Part shown: positions 17,638 to 27,084 of the stretch, piece by piece
How positions within the stretch are numbered: the first letter of the stretch is position 1
Layout: each line of letters opens with the position of its first letter
DNA from: Sphingobacteriales bacterium
GTDB taxonomy: Bacteria > Bacteroidota > Bacteroidia > Chitinophagales > UBA2359
DNA length: 64,000 nt
NCBI GenBank assembly: GCA_016718845.1
Contig: JADKCK010000010.1
Coordinates: 62,001 to 126,000 of the forward strand
Reading direction: 5' to 3'
The notes under the pieces: generated by a model
Seen by the model: the letters and a program-made list of their open reading frames with translations, nothing else
Told to the model about the DNA's origin: nothing
Databases searched by the model: none
Translations under genes and position numbers: made by a program

Positions 17638-19551
17638 CTAATAAAATACCCCATCAATTAGTTGTTTTTGTTTTGGGATAGATTCAATTTTTTGCTTAAT
17701 TATTAGGTTTTGTTGTTGCCAATAGCTTTTATTGATGCGGTACAATTGTGCAATACCTATTTTGCCCACCAAATTAACTTGTTCGGATTGATGAAAAGCA
17801 TAATCGGGCAAAACAGCACCACTGTTATCAATAGCCATATTGTTGCTAAACCGATTGATAAGCAGGTATAAACTATCGGTATTATGCAATGTAAAATTTG
17901 GCGCTTGCCTATACTCTATAAAACGTATTTTGGTGGTATCGAAACCTACGTACAACTCACTTACATTTTGTTGTATGCCATCGGTTATTACTATGGCTCG
18001 GGCATTTGGGGTAGCCTTTGATAGGTGTTGTTCTACCAATTTTTTGGCATCGTGCTGCCCATTATAAGCAGGGCGCATAAATACATACAGCGGGTGTAGC
18101 AACAAAATAGCTATAAATCCACCTAAAAAAGCCACTTTAACTATATTTTCGTTTAACAACCAATTTTTCGTTTCATATTCCTCATCTTTAACTAAATTTT
18201 CGTTTAGGATAGGTATTTTATTAAGTATTGTATCGTTTATTGGTGAATTTGAGGATTTTTGCTCCCAATTATCAACTATTTTTTCGTTTAGATGGGCATT
18301 TGTATTAACTTTACTTTCAGTAGTCAACGATTTTTTAGTTACTAAATGTATCATTGCCCGAAAAACTGCCCAACCTAACAACAAAACATACAAATACAGC
18401 ATGGCTCCAATGTGGGTTAAGTAAGCCCAAATACTAATGCCCAACAATGCCGTTACTACATATTGCCAACCGTATGCTGTTTTGCAAAATTTAATTAAGC
18501 CCCTACCCGAGGCAACGGCAGCAAAGGGTATAAGCATTAAATAATGCCTGCCATCTAAGCACATAGGTATGTAATGTTTTAGCGATATAGATAGATAGTA
18601 GAATGATAAAAACAACACCCCAAACGCCATTTGATAGTAGGCTTCGGGGGTTTTTAGTTGGTAGGTTTGGCGCCAATTTTTGCCCAACGATAGGGGTGCA
18701 AACAACATTGCCACTACCATACCTGTAGCAACCCAAAGTTGCATTAAGCCAATAGTTAGGCGGTTTATAAGGTGCGATATAGGCAATAAATGATAACTAC
18801 ACGACCCCACCGAACCGCTGCTTGCTTCAATGGCTTTAAACCGATAGGCTACATCGCCAAAATAAAGTTGCATGTAAGCGGCATATAATATTGCCAAAAG
18901 CAAAGCTGTTGTTATTGCCGATGACCAAAAAACGCGGTCTTTTTTTTGCCAAACAGCTATACCAAAAACATACACTAAAAACGGAACCACAAAATAAATG
19001 GTTTCTTTAGACACAAACCCAGCCCATAAACAAACTGCAGTTGCTGCGCCCAAAATGGCATTTTTTAACCAACTATTATTTTGGTATTTGGCTATGGCAG
19101 CAAAATACAAAGCAAAAAAGCCAAAAGTTGTAACGGCTACATCGGCAAATAGTTTGTGCGAAAAATAGAGGGTGTAATAATCTAAACTAAACAAAGCCAT
19201 AGCTGCTACTGCTACCCATTGCCCTAGATGTTTGGCGGCGGCATACACCCCTATCAACGATAACAAGGTGTATAATAAGGTAGACAAACAGGTGCTGTAA
19301 TCGCCAATGCCAAAGCACTTATACAGCCAACCCGTTGGGTAAATAATGCCCCACCGAAACGAAAAATGGTCGGCAGAAGACGCAAAGGTGCCATTGGCTA
19401 CCTGTGCAGCATAGCGGGCATAGGTTAGGTCGTCGTAGCCATAATACCCGTCGAAGGCAGCAAAATAATAAATTAACAAAAAAACAACAAAAATAGCAAA
19501 ACCAATGTGTTGAGTGTTGATGGGTGTGTTGTAAAGTTTCAAAGTTGGCAA
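17638..19551 (-). CDS. GT39-like multi-spanning membrane glycosyltransferase
   Basis: This 637-residue protein has ~10-12 membrane helices and a soluble C-terminal part. The first large loop carries the acidic pair in DGYYGYDDLTYARYA (Asp40-Asp41), in the place of the catalytic and metal-binding acids of GT-C enzymes (PMT/ArnT type) that use polyprenyl-phosphate sugars on the outer face of the membrane. A second-loop motif SHKLFADVAVT and a short Asn-rich linker (~430-480, ESKVNTNAHLNEKIVDNWEQ) are seen. The substrate is unknown. The frame is intact, and a terminator separates it from the upstream lipoprotein. Confidence 0.75.
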   Translation of the reverse strand: MPTLKLYNTPINTQHIGFAIFVVFLLIYYFAAFDGYYGYDDLTYARYAAQVANGTFASSADHFSFRWGIIYPTGWLYKCFGIGDYSTCLSTLLYTLLSLIGVYAAAKHLGQWVAVAAMALFSLDYYTLYFSHKLFADVAVTTFGFFALYFAAIAKYQNNSWLKNAILGAATAVCLWAGFVSKETIYFVVPFLVYVFGIAVWQKKDRVFWSSAITTALLLAILYAAYMQLYFGDVAYRFKAIEASSGSVGSCSYHLLPISHLINRLTIGLMQLWVATGMVVAMLFAPLSLGKNWRQTYQLKTPEAYYQMAFGVLFLSFYYLSISLKHYIPMCLDGRHYLMLIPFAAVASGRGLIKFCKTAYGWQYVVTALLGISIWAYLTHIGAMLYLYVLLLGWAVFRAMIHLVTKKSLTTESKVNTNAHLNEKIVDNWEQKSSNSPINDTILNKIPILNENLVKDEEYETKNWLLNENIVKVAFLGGFIAILLLHPLYVFMRPAYNGQHDAKKLVEQHLSKATPNARAIVITDGIQQNVSELYVGFDTTKIRFIEYRQAPNFTLHNTDSLYLLINRFSNNMAIDNSGAVLPDYAFHQSEQVNLVGKIGIAQLYRINKSYWQQQNLIIKQKIESIPKQKQLIDGVFY

Positions 19552-19595
19552 AGTTTTAGCACTAATAAAAATTGAGGCTGATTATAGGTTAACAA

Positions 19596-19629
19596 AACGC
19601 AGCCAAAGTTGTTACACCTTGGCTGCGTT
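19596..19629 (-). terminator. hairpin between the lipoprotein and GT39-like genes
   Basis: An 11-bp perfect stem (AACGCAGCCAA with TTGGCTGCGTT) reads into TTTTGTTAA on the minus strand, 35 bases after the lipoprotein stop. Confidence 0.6.
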
Positions 19630-19663
19630 GGATGAGTAGATTAATTCAAGCAGATATACATAC

Positions 19664-20452
19664 TTATTTTTTTAATTTCAAGTACACATAACTTTTCTCA
19701 AAAAATGGTTTTGTTTTTGTTTTTGAAATCTCGGCACTGCTTCCTACTGGCTTTACTAGCCTAACTTCGTATAGTTCTAAGCCGCCGGGTATAAATGTTA
19801 AGCCATACATTTTTTCGGTGCTACCTTTGCGACATATAAGGGTGTAGGCATTGTCTACTACATCTTTTTCGCCGTTGGTGTATAGGTCAAACTCGGTAAA
19901 ATCTTTTATGCCCGATAGTTTGCCATCGCACGAAAAAGTAACGGTATTGCCTTTATCTTTGGCATTAGCCCCACCTACTACTTTGTAGGGGTGTTTGGCT
20001 AACGAGCAATACAATTGGCGAGCAAATGCGGTATAAATTCTATCATCGCCTTTTATTAACATATCTTTGGGTGCTTTGCGGTACACATCGCCATCAAAAG
20101 CAATGGTTTGTGTTTTTTCGTTGAGTATCAACGAGCGTGGAAAATGAGTAACGCGTAGGGTATCGCGCCCCTTAAGTGTTAGTTTTTCGTAGGTGCGCCC
20201 CGACTGATAATTGCACAGCATCACCGAATCGGCTTTGGGCAGAAAAATAAGCTCCGAGTATCCAATGTGGTAGGGCAAACCTTGTACGGTATCGGCGGCT
20301 ATCGAATCGAAATATTTTTGATTGAGCCAATTACCCTCAAAAACCTTAAGAGTGGGTTTTTTAGTATCTTTTGTTGCATCGCCACACGAAGCAAATAGTA
20401 TAAGTAAAAAATAGATAAATAAAGATAGTGATTTCGTTGTTTTCATTTGCAT
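19664..20452 (-). CDS. lipoprotein of unknown function
   Basis: This 262-residue protein has a lipoprotein signal (FLLILFASCGDATKD, Cys ~23). The mature protein looks all-beta, with repeated short strands such as YHIGYSELIFLPKADSVMLC, RDTLRVTHFPRSLILN and MYGLTFIPGGLELYEVRLV, like a lipocalin-type or calycin barrel, but I do not recognise a named family. Two start codons are close together (MQMKTTKS). MKTTKSLSLF is an equally good start. It lies 88 bases downstream of the ClC gene in the same direction, and a terminator follows. Confidence 0.6.
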   Translation of the reverse strand: MQMKTTKSLSLFIYFLLILFASCGDATKDTKKPTLKVFEGNWLNQKYFDSIAADTVQGLPYHIGYSELIFLPKADSVMLCNYQSGRTYEKLTLKGRDTLRVTHFPRSLILNEKTQTIAFDGDVYRKAPKDMLIKGDDRIYTAFARQLYCSLAKHPYKVVGGANAKDKGNTVTFSCDGKLSGIKDFTEFDLYTNGEKDVVDNAYTLICRKGSTEKMYGLTFIPGGLELYEVRLVKPVGSSAEISKTKTKPFFEKSYVYLKLKK

Positions 20453-20540
20453 ACAAGTATCTGTGTGTATTTTATTTGTTTTTGAGGGATGATAATCAGT
20501 ATTATCGTAACTTGCCTACAAAGGCGGGTCAAATATACGC

Positions 20541-22337
20541 CTAATCGTTGTTCATTTCTATTAATTTTTGGCGATAGGCTGCAAAAATGGCTACTTTAGA
20601 TAAAAAACCCACAAAATAGCCTTCTTCGTGCGACACAACGGGCAAGTACCATGCTCCTGTGCGGTCAAATTGTTGCATAACCTGCTCGGCAGAGTCTGTT
20701 TCGAGGTGCAACACTTCGGTATTAGGGTGCATAATATCGTTGACCAAACGGTTGTTAAATTGTTCGGTTTCGAACAAAAAAGGTCGTACATCATCTAAGG
20801 ATACCAAACCTATTAGTTCGTTGTTGTTGTTTATTACTGCAAATTGGTTGGCGTTGTTTTCTTTTATTAACGCAACAATGTCGCCCAAAGTATTGGTAAT
20901 TGTTAAAGTAGGTACGTTTTTTTCGATTAGTTTTGTCCATGCTAAATACACCAATAATTGTTTATCTTTGTCGTTGGCAATCCAATGTCCTTTTTTTACT
21001 AAGGCACTCTGAAAAACCGAATAGGGCATAAAATGTTTGGTGATAGAATACGACAAGCCCGACACCAACATAAACGGGATAAGTAGGTCGTAGCCGTTGG
21101 ATATTTCGGCTGCCAAAAAGATAGCCGTTAAAGGGGCATGTAATACGCCGCTTGCCAAACCCGCCATACCTGCCAACATAAAAGCAGGCTCGGGCAGGCA
21201 CAACTGCCAAGGCAAAAGATTTAGGGCATGGGCAAAAACATAGCCCGTTAGCGAGCCAGTAAATAAAAAAGCTGCCCATAGCCCCCCATTACCGCCGCCG
21301 CCCGACGTAAAGCTACAGGCAAATGTTTTAAGCAACACCGAACCCGACAAAAATACCAGCAAAGCCACCTCGTTAAAACTATATGCCGCATACAGGGTGT
21401 TTTGCATCGTTTCGGCAGATTTACCCTCCATCAATAATTTTATTACATAATAACCCTCGCCAAACAAAGGCGGAAACAAAAAGATAGACAGCCCCAACAA
21501 TCCACCACCGATTAACGCTCGGTTCAAGCGGCTAGTCATGCTTTTAAACCACACCTCGAGGCGCAAATTTGCCTTACCAAAATGCACCGATACCAAACCG
21601 GTTATCACACCTAGCAATAAATAATAAGGTAATTGTTGGATAAGGAATTGGTCGGTTAGGGTAAAATTAAACAATATTTCTTCGCCAAACAACCATTTAT
21701 TTACTATCACACCCGTAATAGAGGCAAACAATACGGGTATGATGGTGGCTACCCGCAACTCGATGTGCAACACCTCGACGGCAAAAATAACACCCGTAAT
21801 GGGGGCTTTAAAATTAGCCGATGTAACAGCAGCCGCTGCACAAGCTATTAATATGGTGCGGTGTTTTTGGGTTAAACCCCACCACAAACCTAAATTGGCT
21901 GCCAACGATGCGCCCATAGCCACCATTGGTCCCTCGAAACCTGCCGAACCACCAAAACCCACCGTAGTAAATGCCGTTAAAGGTTGCAAGTACATTTGGC
22001 GTTTTTGCATACGACTACCATTTTTAAAAACACTATACATTACGCTGGGTATACCTTTGCTTAAATAACCTTTGTTAAGGTATCGCACCAAAAAACCAGT
22101 GATAATAATACCCATAAATGGCAAGGTAAAAAATAAGTAGGGAGTAACGTTTGGCACAAAATCGTTGCTTAAATAAGCCACTACTTTATGGGCAGCGGTG
22201 CGTACCAATACATCTACCAAACCCGACAAAAAAGCTACCACTACACCCAACACCAACAAAAAATTATTGGGCGATAGGTGCTTGCGTTGCCACCGCAAAG
22301 CTCGAGTGCGTAGTTTTTTACCAGCATTTTTTTTCAT
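20541..22337 (-). CDS. ClC-family chloride channel/antiporter with C-terminal CBS pair
   Basis: This 598-residue protein has a ClC membrane core (~25-440) followed by two CBS domains (~455-595). Core landmarks are SKGIPSVMYSV, GGSAGFEGPMVAMGA and GGGGNGGLWAAFLFTG. The gating glutamate is present (GFEGP), but the canonical GSGIP serine position is Lys and GREGP reads GFEGP. Its ion preference therefore may not be plain chloride (fluoride or other anions are possible). The CBS domains (EKNVPTLTITNTLGDIVALI; VNDIMHPNTEVLHLETDSAE) suggest nucleotide control. The frame is intact. The gene is divergent from the mla operon. Confidence 0.88.
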   Translation of the reverse strand: MKKNAGKKLRTRALRWQRKHLSPNNFLLVLGVVVAFLSGLVDVLVRTAAHKVVAYLSNDFVPNVTPYLFFTLPFMGIIITGFLVRYLNKGYLSKGIPSVMYSVFKNGSRMQKRQMYLQPLTAFTTVGFGGSAGFEGPMVAMGASLAANLGLWWGLTQKHRTILIACAAAAVTSANFKAPITGVIFAVEVLHIELRVATIIPVLFASITGVIVNKWLFGEEILFNFTLTDQFLIQQLPYYLLLGVITGLVSVHFGKANLRLEVWFKSMTSRLNRALIGGGLLGLSIFLFPPLFGEGYYVIKLLMEGKSAETMQNTLYAAYSFNEVALLVFLSGSVLLKTFACSFTSGGGGNGGLWAAFLFTGSLTGYVFAHALNLLPWQLCLPEPAFMLAGMAGLASGVLHAPLTAIFLAAEISNGYDLLIPFMLVSGLSYSITKHFMPYSVFQSALVKKGHWIANDKDKQLLVYLAWTKLIEKNVPTLTITNTLGDIVALIKENNANQFAVINNNNELIGLVSLDDVRPFLFETEQFNNRLVNDIMHPNTEVLHLETDSAEQVMQQFDRTGAWYLPVVSHEEGYFVGFLSKVAIFAAYRQKLIEMNND

Positions 22338-22374
22338 AAAAAAAAGAAAGTTGTTGTAAATAAGCTAAATAAGC

Positions 22375-22382
22375 TATCTTTG
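22375..22382 (+). promoter_or_regulatory. TATCTTTG promoter box of the mla operon
   Basis: This exact TAnnTTTG box is 97 bases before the first permease start, in the intergenic region divergent with the ClC gene. Confidence 0.5.
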
Positions 22383-22478
22383 CGGGAAAATACATACAAA
22401 GGCTATGTACTTACCAGATTGCAAAATTACAACATCGCCACTTCATTTTTTTCACCATTTCACTATTTTACCTAAAAC

Positions 22479-23219
22479 ATGCAATTTTTCGCACATTTTG
22501 GCAGATATATCCTATTATTAGTGCAGATTTTTCATCGTCCCGAAAAAATGATTATGTATTGGCGCGAATTAATGCGTCAAATGACCGTTATTGGCATAGA
22601 ATCTATACCGATAATTGCCGTAGTATCTGTGTTTATAGGTGCTGTAACAGCCCTTCAGTTTGCTTATCAAATAAAAGATTTTGCGGTTCCGTTGTATTAT
22701 ATTGGTTATATTGTGCGCGACACTATGATTATTGAGATGGCTCCGACCATGTCGTGTTTAATGTTGGCGGGCAAAGTAGGCTCGAACATGGCAAGCGAAT
22801 TAGGCAATATGCGCACAAGCGAGCAAATAGATGCCCTCGAGATTATGGGCATAAATACACCCGGTTATTTAGTAGGCACTAAAATATTAGCTACCTTGTT
22901 AAGCGTCCCGTCGTTGGTGGTAGTAGCTGCATTAGTGGGCATATTGGGTGGTTTGCTAGCCGTTTTGTTGGGCGGTTATGGTACTTTTTCGGACTACGAG
23001 CGGGGGCTACATGCCTTTTTTATGCCCATAAACATTAACCTAATGCTTATTAAAGGCGTTGTTTTTGCTTTTATACTATCCTCTATTGCTTGTTATCAGG
23101 GGTATCATGTAAAAGGGGGTGCTGTGCAAATTGGTCAGGCAAGCACGCGTGCAGTAGTACTTGCCGATATCCTTATTTTGGTATCCGATTACGTCATTGC
23201 CCAAATCTTTTTGAGCTAA
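22479..23219 (+). CDS. mlaE: MlaE/YrbE-type ABC transporter permease, first of two
   Basis: This 246-residue permease has the MlaE features: an N-terminal amphipathic part (YWRELMRQMTVIGIESIPII), the long conserved block IEMAPTMSCLMLAGKVGSNM then ASELGNMRTSEQIDALEIMG, and a C-terminal GYHVKGGAVQIGQASTRAVV. MlaE forms the membrane core of the phospholipid transporter between inner and outer membranes. It starts a co-directional run of permease, permease and ATPase. No MCE (MlaD) gene is adjacent. It is a clear paralogue of the next gene. Confidence 0.9.
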   Translation: MQFFAHFGRYILLLVQIFHRPEKMIMYWRELMRQMTVIGIESIPIIAVVSVFIGAVTALQFAYQIKDFAVPLYYIGYIVRDTMIIEMAPTMSCLMLAGKVGSNMASELGNMRTSEQIDALEIMGINTPGYLVGTKILATLLSVPSLVVVAALVGILGGLLAVLLGGYGTFSDYERGLHAFFMPININLMLIKGVVFAFILSSIACYQGYHVKGGAVQIGQASTRAVVLADILILVSDYVIAQIFLS

Positions 23220-23297
23220 ATTTGTTGGATGATACCTTATTAAATAAAACATAAAAAATATTAAGCCTGCCAGCTTATCACTCACAAATATAATAAA

Positions 23298-24032
23298 ATG
23301 AATTTTTTAAATCATTTAGGTAGATATATGTTCATGTTGCGCGACATGACCGCCCGCCCCGACAATTGGCGGATGTATCTTTTAGAGGTTTTTAGGCAGA
23401 TGAACAGCATTGGTGTGGGTTCGTTGATTATTATAGGTATCATTTCGTTTTTTGTGGGTGCCGTAACAGCCATTCAGTTTGCCTATCAGCTCGAAGCATC
23501 GTTTTTGCCTCCCTATATTTTAGGCTTTATTATCCGCGACTCGGTTATCATCGAGTTAGCTCCTACTATATCGGGTTTGTTGTTGGCGGGTAAGGTAGGC
23601 TCTAATATATCTGGCGAGTTAGGCTCTATGCGCATCACCGAACAAATAGATGCCCTCGAAATTATGGGTATTAATAGTCGCAATTATTTACTATCGCCCA
23701 AAATAATAGCCAGCCTGCTTATTGTGCCGCCACTTATTTTAATTGCTGCCTTTTTGGGTATCTGGGGCGGATACTTAGCTGCCACAAACTACGGCATATC
23801 GCCGGCAATGTACGAAAAAGGATTAAGCTATATGTTTAAACCTTATAACGTATTTATTATGCAAGTAAAATCTGTTGTATTTGCTTTTCTTATCACTTCG
23901 GTGTCGTGTTACCAAGGGTATTTTGTAGAAGGCGGCGCTATAGATATTGGTAAAGCAAGTACACGTGCTGTAGTATTTAGCAGTATCTTAATTATACTTT
24001 TTGATTACATTATAACTTTATTGCTTACATAA
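23298..24032 (+). CDS. mlaE: MlaE/YrbE-type ABC transporter permease, second of two
   Basis: This 244-residue paralogue of the preceding permease shares IELAPTISGLLLAGKVGSNI, GELGSMRITEQIDALEIMGI and the end GGAIDIGKASTRAVVFSSIL. It lies 78 bases downstream. Two adjacent, diverged permeases with one ATPase suggest a heterodimeric core, as in actinobacterial YrbEA/YrbEB, whereas Mla systems normally use one permease gene. The frame is intact and the ATPase follows after 110 bases. Confidence 0.9.
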   Translation: MNFLNHLGRYMFMLRDMTARPDNWRMYLLEVFRQMNSIGVGSLIIIGIISFFVGAVTAIQFAYQLEASFLPPYILGFIIRDSVIIELAPTISGLLLAGKVGSNISGELGSMRITEQIDALEIMGINSRNYLLSPKIIASLLIVPPLILIAAFLGIWGGYLAATNYGISPAMYEKGLSYMFKPYNVFIMQVKSVVFAFLITSVSCYQGYFVEGGAIDIGKASTRAVVFSSILIILFDYIITLLLT

Positions 24033-24142
24033 TACATAGTAATTAAATGTCAATTAAGCAAACAACTGCACAGTCATACATATAAATACAATTGTAAAAT
24101 CAACCCAAAGGAAATTTTTTCAAATATTAATACATCAATACA

Positions 24143-24907
24143 ATGATAGAAGTTCAAAATATCACCAAATCTTTCGACGATAAACAAATACTAAAAGGCA
24201 TATCTACCATTTTTAGCCCAGGCATTATCAACATGGTAATTGGCACAAGTGGCTCGGGCAAAACCGTATTTATGAAATGTTTAGTGGGTTTGTTTCAGCC
24301 CGACACTGGCTCTATTCTATACAATGGAATAGATTTTACGCGCATATCTATCAAAGAAAAAAAACAAATTCGCACCCAAATAGGTATGTTGTTTCAAGGT
24401 TCGGCTTTGTTCGATTCGATGACAGTAGAAGAGAACGTGCTTTTTCCGCTTGATATGTTTACCAACATGACAGCTAAAGAAAAAATGAACCGAGTAAACT
24501 TTTGCTTAGAGCGCGTAAATTTAGTAGGTGCTAACAAAAAATATCCGGGCGAAATAAGCGGCGGTATGATGAAACGCGTAGGTATAGCTAGGTCTATTGT
24601 GTTAAACCCCAGGTACCTTTTTTGCGACGAACCCAACTCGGGTCTCGACCCACAAACATCTTTGCTCATAGACCAACTTATTAAAGAAATTACCGCCGAG
24701 TACCAAATGACCACCATTATGAACACCCACGACATGAACTCGGTGATTGGTGTTGGTGGTAAAATTATATTTTTACACAAAGGTAACAAAGAATGGGAAG
24801 GTACAAACAAAGAAATTTTGACTAGCGATAACCAAATCCTAAACGATTTTATATTCGCCTCCGAATTTTTGAAAGAAATACGGCGCGGAGCCACTAATCC
24901 CAAATAA
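24143..24907 (+). CDS. mlaF: MlaF-type ABC transporter ATP-binding protein
   Basis: This 254-residue ATPase has Walker A GTSGSGKT (34-41), Q-loop FQGSAL (~84-89), signature ISGGMMKRVGIARS (from 138) and Walker B YLFCDEPNSGLDP (Asp162, Glu163). The H-loop is NTHDMNSV. The signature with MMKR and the PNSGLDP variant are typical of MlaF. It should power the two upstream permeases in lipid transport across the periplasm. A strong terminator begins 24 bases after the stop. Confidence 0.92.
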   Translation: MIEVQNITKSFDDKQILKGISTIFSPGIINMVIGTSGSGKTVFMKCLVGLFQPDTGSILYNGIDFTRISIKEKKQIRTQIGMLFQGSALFDSMTVEENVLFPLDMFTNMTAKEKMNRVNFCLERVNLVGANKKYPGEISGGMMKRVGIARSIVLNPRYLFCDEPNSGLDPQTSLLIDQLIKEITAEYQMTTIMNTHDMNSVIGVGGKIIFLHKGNKEWEGTNKEILTSDNQILNDFIFASEFLKEIRRGATNPK

Positions 24908-24931
24908 TTAATCGCAAATTGTGCGCTAAAT

Positions 24932-24966
24932 AAAAAAACGACTAGTCTAACTAGTCGTTTTTTTGT
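24932..24966 (+). terminator. terminator of the mla operon
   Basis: A 14-bp perfect stem (AAAAAAACGACTAG with CTAGTCGTTTTTTT) with a 5-base loop ends in T's. It works on both strands. Confidence 0.85.
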
Positions 24967-25101
24967 GCCTATTAGTGACAACTCTACTTAAAAAGCGTCT
25001 TCTTAGTGCTACTAACATAGCATACTATACAAGCAAACTAGCTCAACATATTACAATCCCCTATCAATCAATCTTTAGCAACTGCCAAAAAGTGTACACC
25101 A

Positions 25102-25129
25102 TTTGTTAATTACAATAGCCGTAACTTTG
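25102..25129 (+). promoter_or_regulatory. promoter-like TTTG/TAACTTTG pair upstream of a micro-ORF
   Basis: The boxes are at 25102-25105 and 25122-25129 with a 16-base spacer, a little short. They would start a ~400-base transcript that ends at the hairpin at 25499 and contains only the 28-codon ORF at 25355. The rest of 24967-25785 shows no other gene. Confidence 0.4.
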
Positions 25130-25354
25130 CAACGTCTTAGCTATAGTTCTTAAACACCTCCGTAAATTTTTAAATTACACACTAAAAAGCCCTTCCAACT
25201 ATCTTAATATATTCCAACTATTCCATTTCATTAACAGAAAACTCCGCTTCTTTAGTTTCATTTCATTCCTTTTTTTACTTTCGTTGATATTCCTATCAGA
25301 CCTTTCATAGTGTTTTTTTTATTTCATTCTCTTATTTTTAACATTTTTTCTGTT

Positions 25355-25441
25355 ATGAAAAAACTATTCTTTAGCATTGTTCTGCTAATGGCAACAAGCA
25401 TAGCCTTGTTTGCACGAAGCGAAAGAAGTGCGAAAGGTTAG
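25355..25441 (+). CDS. 28-residue ORF encoding an exported-type peptide
   Basis: The peptide reads MKKLFFSIVLLMATSIALFA followed by RSERSAKG and a stop. It is a complete Sec signal peptide with only eight residues after a likely cleavage site. It has its own promoter-like boxes upstream and a hairpin terminator 57 bases downstream. It may be a real tiny exported peptide, a leader, or the surviving first exported segment of a lost gene. Other frames after the stop stay open for fewer than 20 codons. Confidence 0.35.
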   Translation: MKKLFFSIVLLMATSIALFARSERSAKG

Positions 25442-25498
25442 TCAGTAATTATCGCCACACGACACCTTACCGCTTTATAATCAATAAAGCACAAAAAA

Positions 25499-25533
25499 TC
25501 CCTGCTAACCGAAAAGTTAGTGGGGACTTTTAT
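25499..25533 (+). terminator. hairpin terminator after the 28-codon ORF
   Basis: TCCCTGCTAAC (25499-25509) pairs with GTTAGTGGGGA (25516-25526) with one mismatch and one wobble, and CTTTTATT follows. Confidence 0.65.
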
Positions 25534-25785
25534 TATAATACTAACTTGTTTTTCACCATTTAAATCCTATTATAGTCAAACTATCAAACCCTTTGGGTTG
25601 CCCAAATAATTAAATTTTACTAAAAAAGCGTATTTTGAGCAAATACATCGCCCAAAAAGTTTTTTGCATACGGTAAATTAAGTGCCAAAATTAAAAAATG
25701 GCTCTAAAAATAAAAAAATGCCAAATAAAGCCTATTTTTACGCTTCGTAAAAACATTTTCGCACACTTCAAAAAAGTTTTGTTTT

Positions 25786-27030
25786 ATGTTAGCAATACAA
25801 AAACAGTTATCTAATTGGTTTTATGCCTTGTTAAGCCTACCCGCTACGGGCATGGGTTTTGCCTTGTCGGTACAAATTTCGGCATTAAGCTGGATTTTGA
25901 CCACACAATACGGTTTAAAAATTGACGAAGTAGGTTTTGTTTGGCTGTCGGGTCCGTTGGCGGGTATTATTGGGCAGTTGGCGGTTGGGTCGGTTAGTGA
26001 TAATACGTGGTTTTGGGGCGGTCGTCGTCGTCCGTACATGATTATTGGCGGTGTATTGGCAGCCTTTATGTTGTTGTGTTTGCCCAATCTCGACAAAATT
26101 GCTAGTGCTTTGGGCATTGCCAACATGATGGTAGTGGGTTTGGCAGTTGCGTTAACCCTCGATTTGGCAATCAATGTAAGTTTTAATCCAACCCGCTCGG
26201 TTATTGCCGATGTTACCCCCGAAGGCAACGCCCGAACCAAAGGCTATACTTGGATGCAAACTATATCGGGAGCATTTGGGGTATTGGCGTATGCCATTAG
26301 CGTGTGGTTTGGCAACTATGCCCTCATTTATTTTGGGGTGGCATTGGTATTGTTGTTCTCTATTATTCCTACCTTTTTTATTACCGAGCCGCGCACGCTT
26401 AAACCCCAAGCCGTTACCACCAACAAAGTAAAAGAAACAAACCGCACTGAGTTGATGAAAATTTATGTAGCACATGGTTTTACGTGGTTAGGTGTGCAAA
26501 CTATGTTTGTGTTTATGTTTGCCTTTATACAAAGCACTATGGGCTTAACCGACAACAACGAAATGGGCAAAACCATTTCGATGGCTTTTTTGATTATGAA
26601 TGTGGTGGGATTTGTACTACCCAAACTAGTGCTTGAGCCTATTACCAAACAACTAGGACGCGTGCGTACACATACCGCTTGTATTGCCCTAATGGCAGGT
26701 GCCTACGGAGCTATTTACTTGTTTGGACACACCCCAAATATGTTGTATGTGCTAATGGCATTGGTGGGCATTGGTTGGGCAGCCACCGTTAGCATACCTT
26801 TTGCTATTGCTACCGAAAAAGTAAGTAGCGACAAAATGGGCTTGTTTATGGGTATTTTTAACCTGTCGGTGGTAATACCACAAATTATTGTAAGTGGTTT
26901 TTTTGGCAAAATTATTAACGATGCAGCCGACAAAAACGTTATTTTTATCATCTGTACCCTATCGCTGGCAATATCGGCGGCGCTGTGGTTGTTGGTTAAA
27001 GATGATGAAATTAAACAAATTGACGGTTAG
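25786..27030 (+). CDS. MFS sugar transporter, SLC45/GPH-like
   Basis: This 414-residue protein has 12 predicted helices. The RRRPY signature after helix 2 (WGGRRRPYMIIGG) and the SFNPTRSVIADVTPEGNART motif in the helix 4-5 region are those of SLC45-like H+/sugar symporters (sucrose or maltose type). PGQKGYTWMQ-like spacing (KGYTWMQTISGAFG) also fits. The frame is intact. The histidine kinase gene starts 55 bases later and may share the transcript. The substrate is unknown, and no glycoside hydrolase is adjacent. Confidence 0.8.
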   Translation: MLAIQKQLSNWFYALLSLPATGMGFALSVQISALSWILTTQYGLKIDEVGFVWLSGPLAGIIGQLAVGSVSDNTWFWGGRRRPYMIIGGVLAAFMLLCLPNLDKIASALGIANMMVVGLAVALTLDLAINVSFNPTRSVIADVTPEGNARTKGYTWMQTISGAFGVLAYAISVWFGNYALIYFGVALVLLFSIIPTFFITEPRTLKPQAVTTNKVKETNRTELMKIYVAHGFTWLGVQTMFVFMFAFIQSTMGLTDNNEMGKTISMAFLIMNVVGFVLPKLVLEPITKQLGRVRTHTACIALMAGAYGAIYLFGHTPNMLYVLMALVGIGWAATVSIPFAIATEKVSSDKMGLFMGIFNLSVVIPQIIVSGFFGKIINDAADKNVIFIICTLSLAISAALWLLVKDDEIKQIDG

Positions 27031-27084
27031 TTTTTATTGTTTATAAGAATAACTGTCACGCATTCGCATTTGTACCTTTTAGTT

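Noticed and set aside
25786..26951. Several minus-strand frames over the SLC45-like transporter
   Set aside because: They are antisense to an intact 12-helix transporter and show no motifs.
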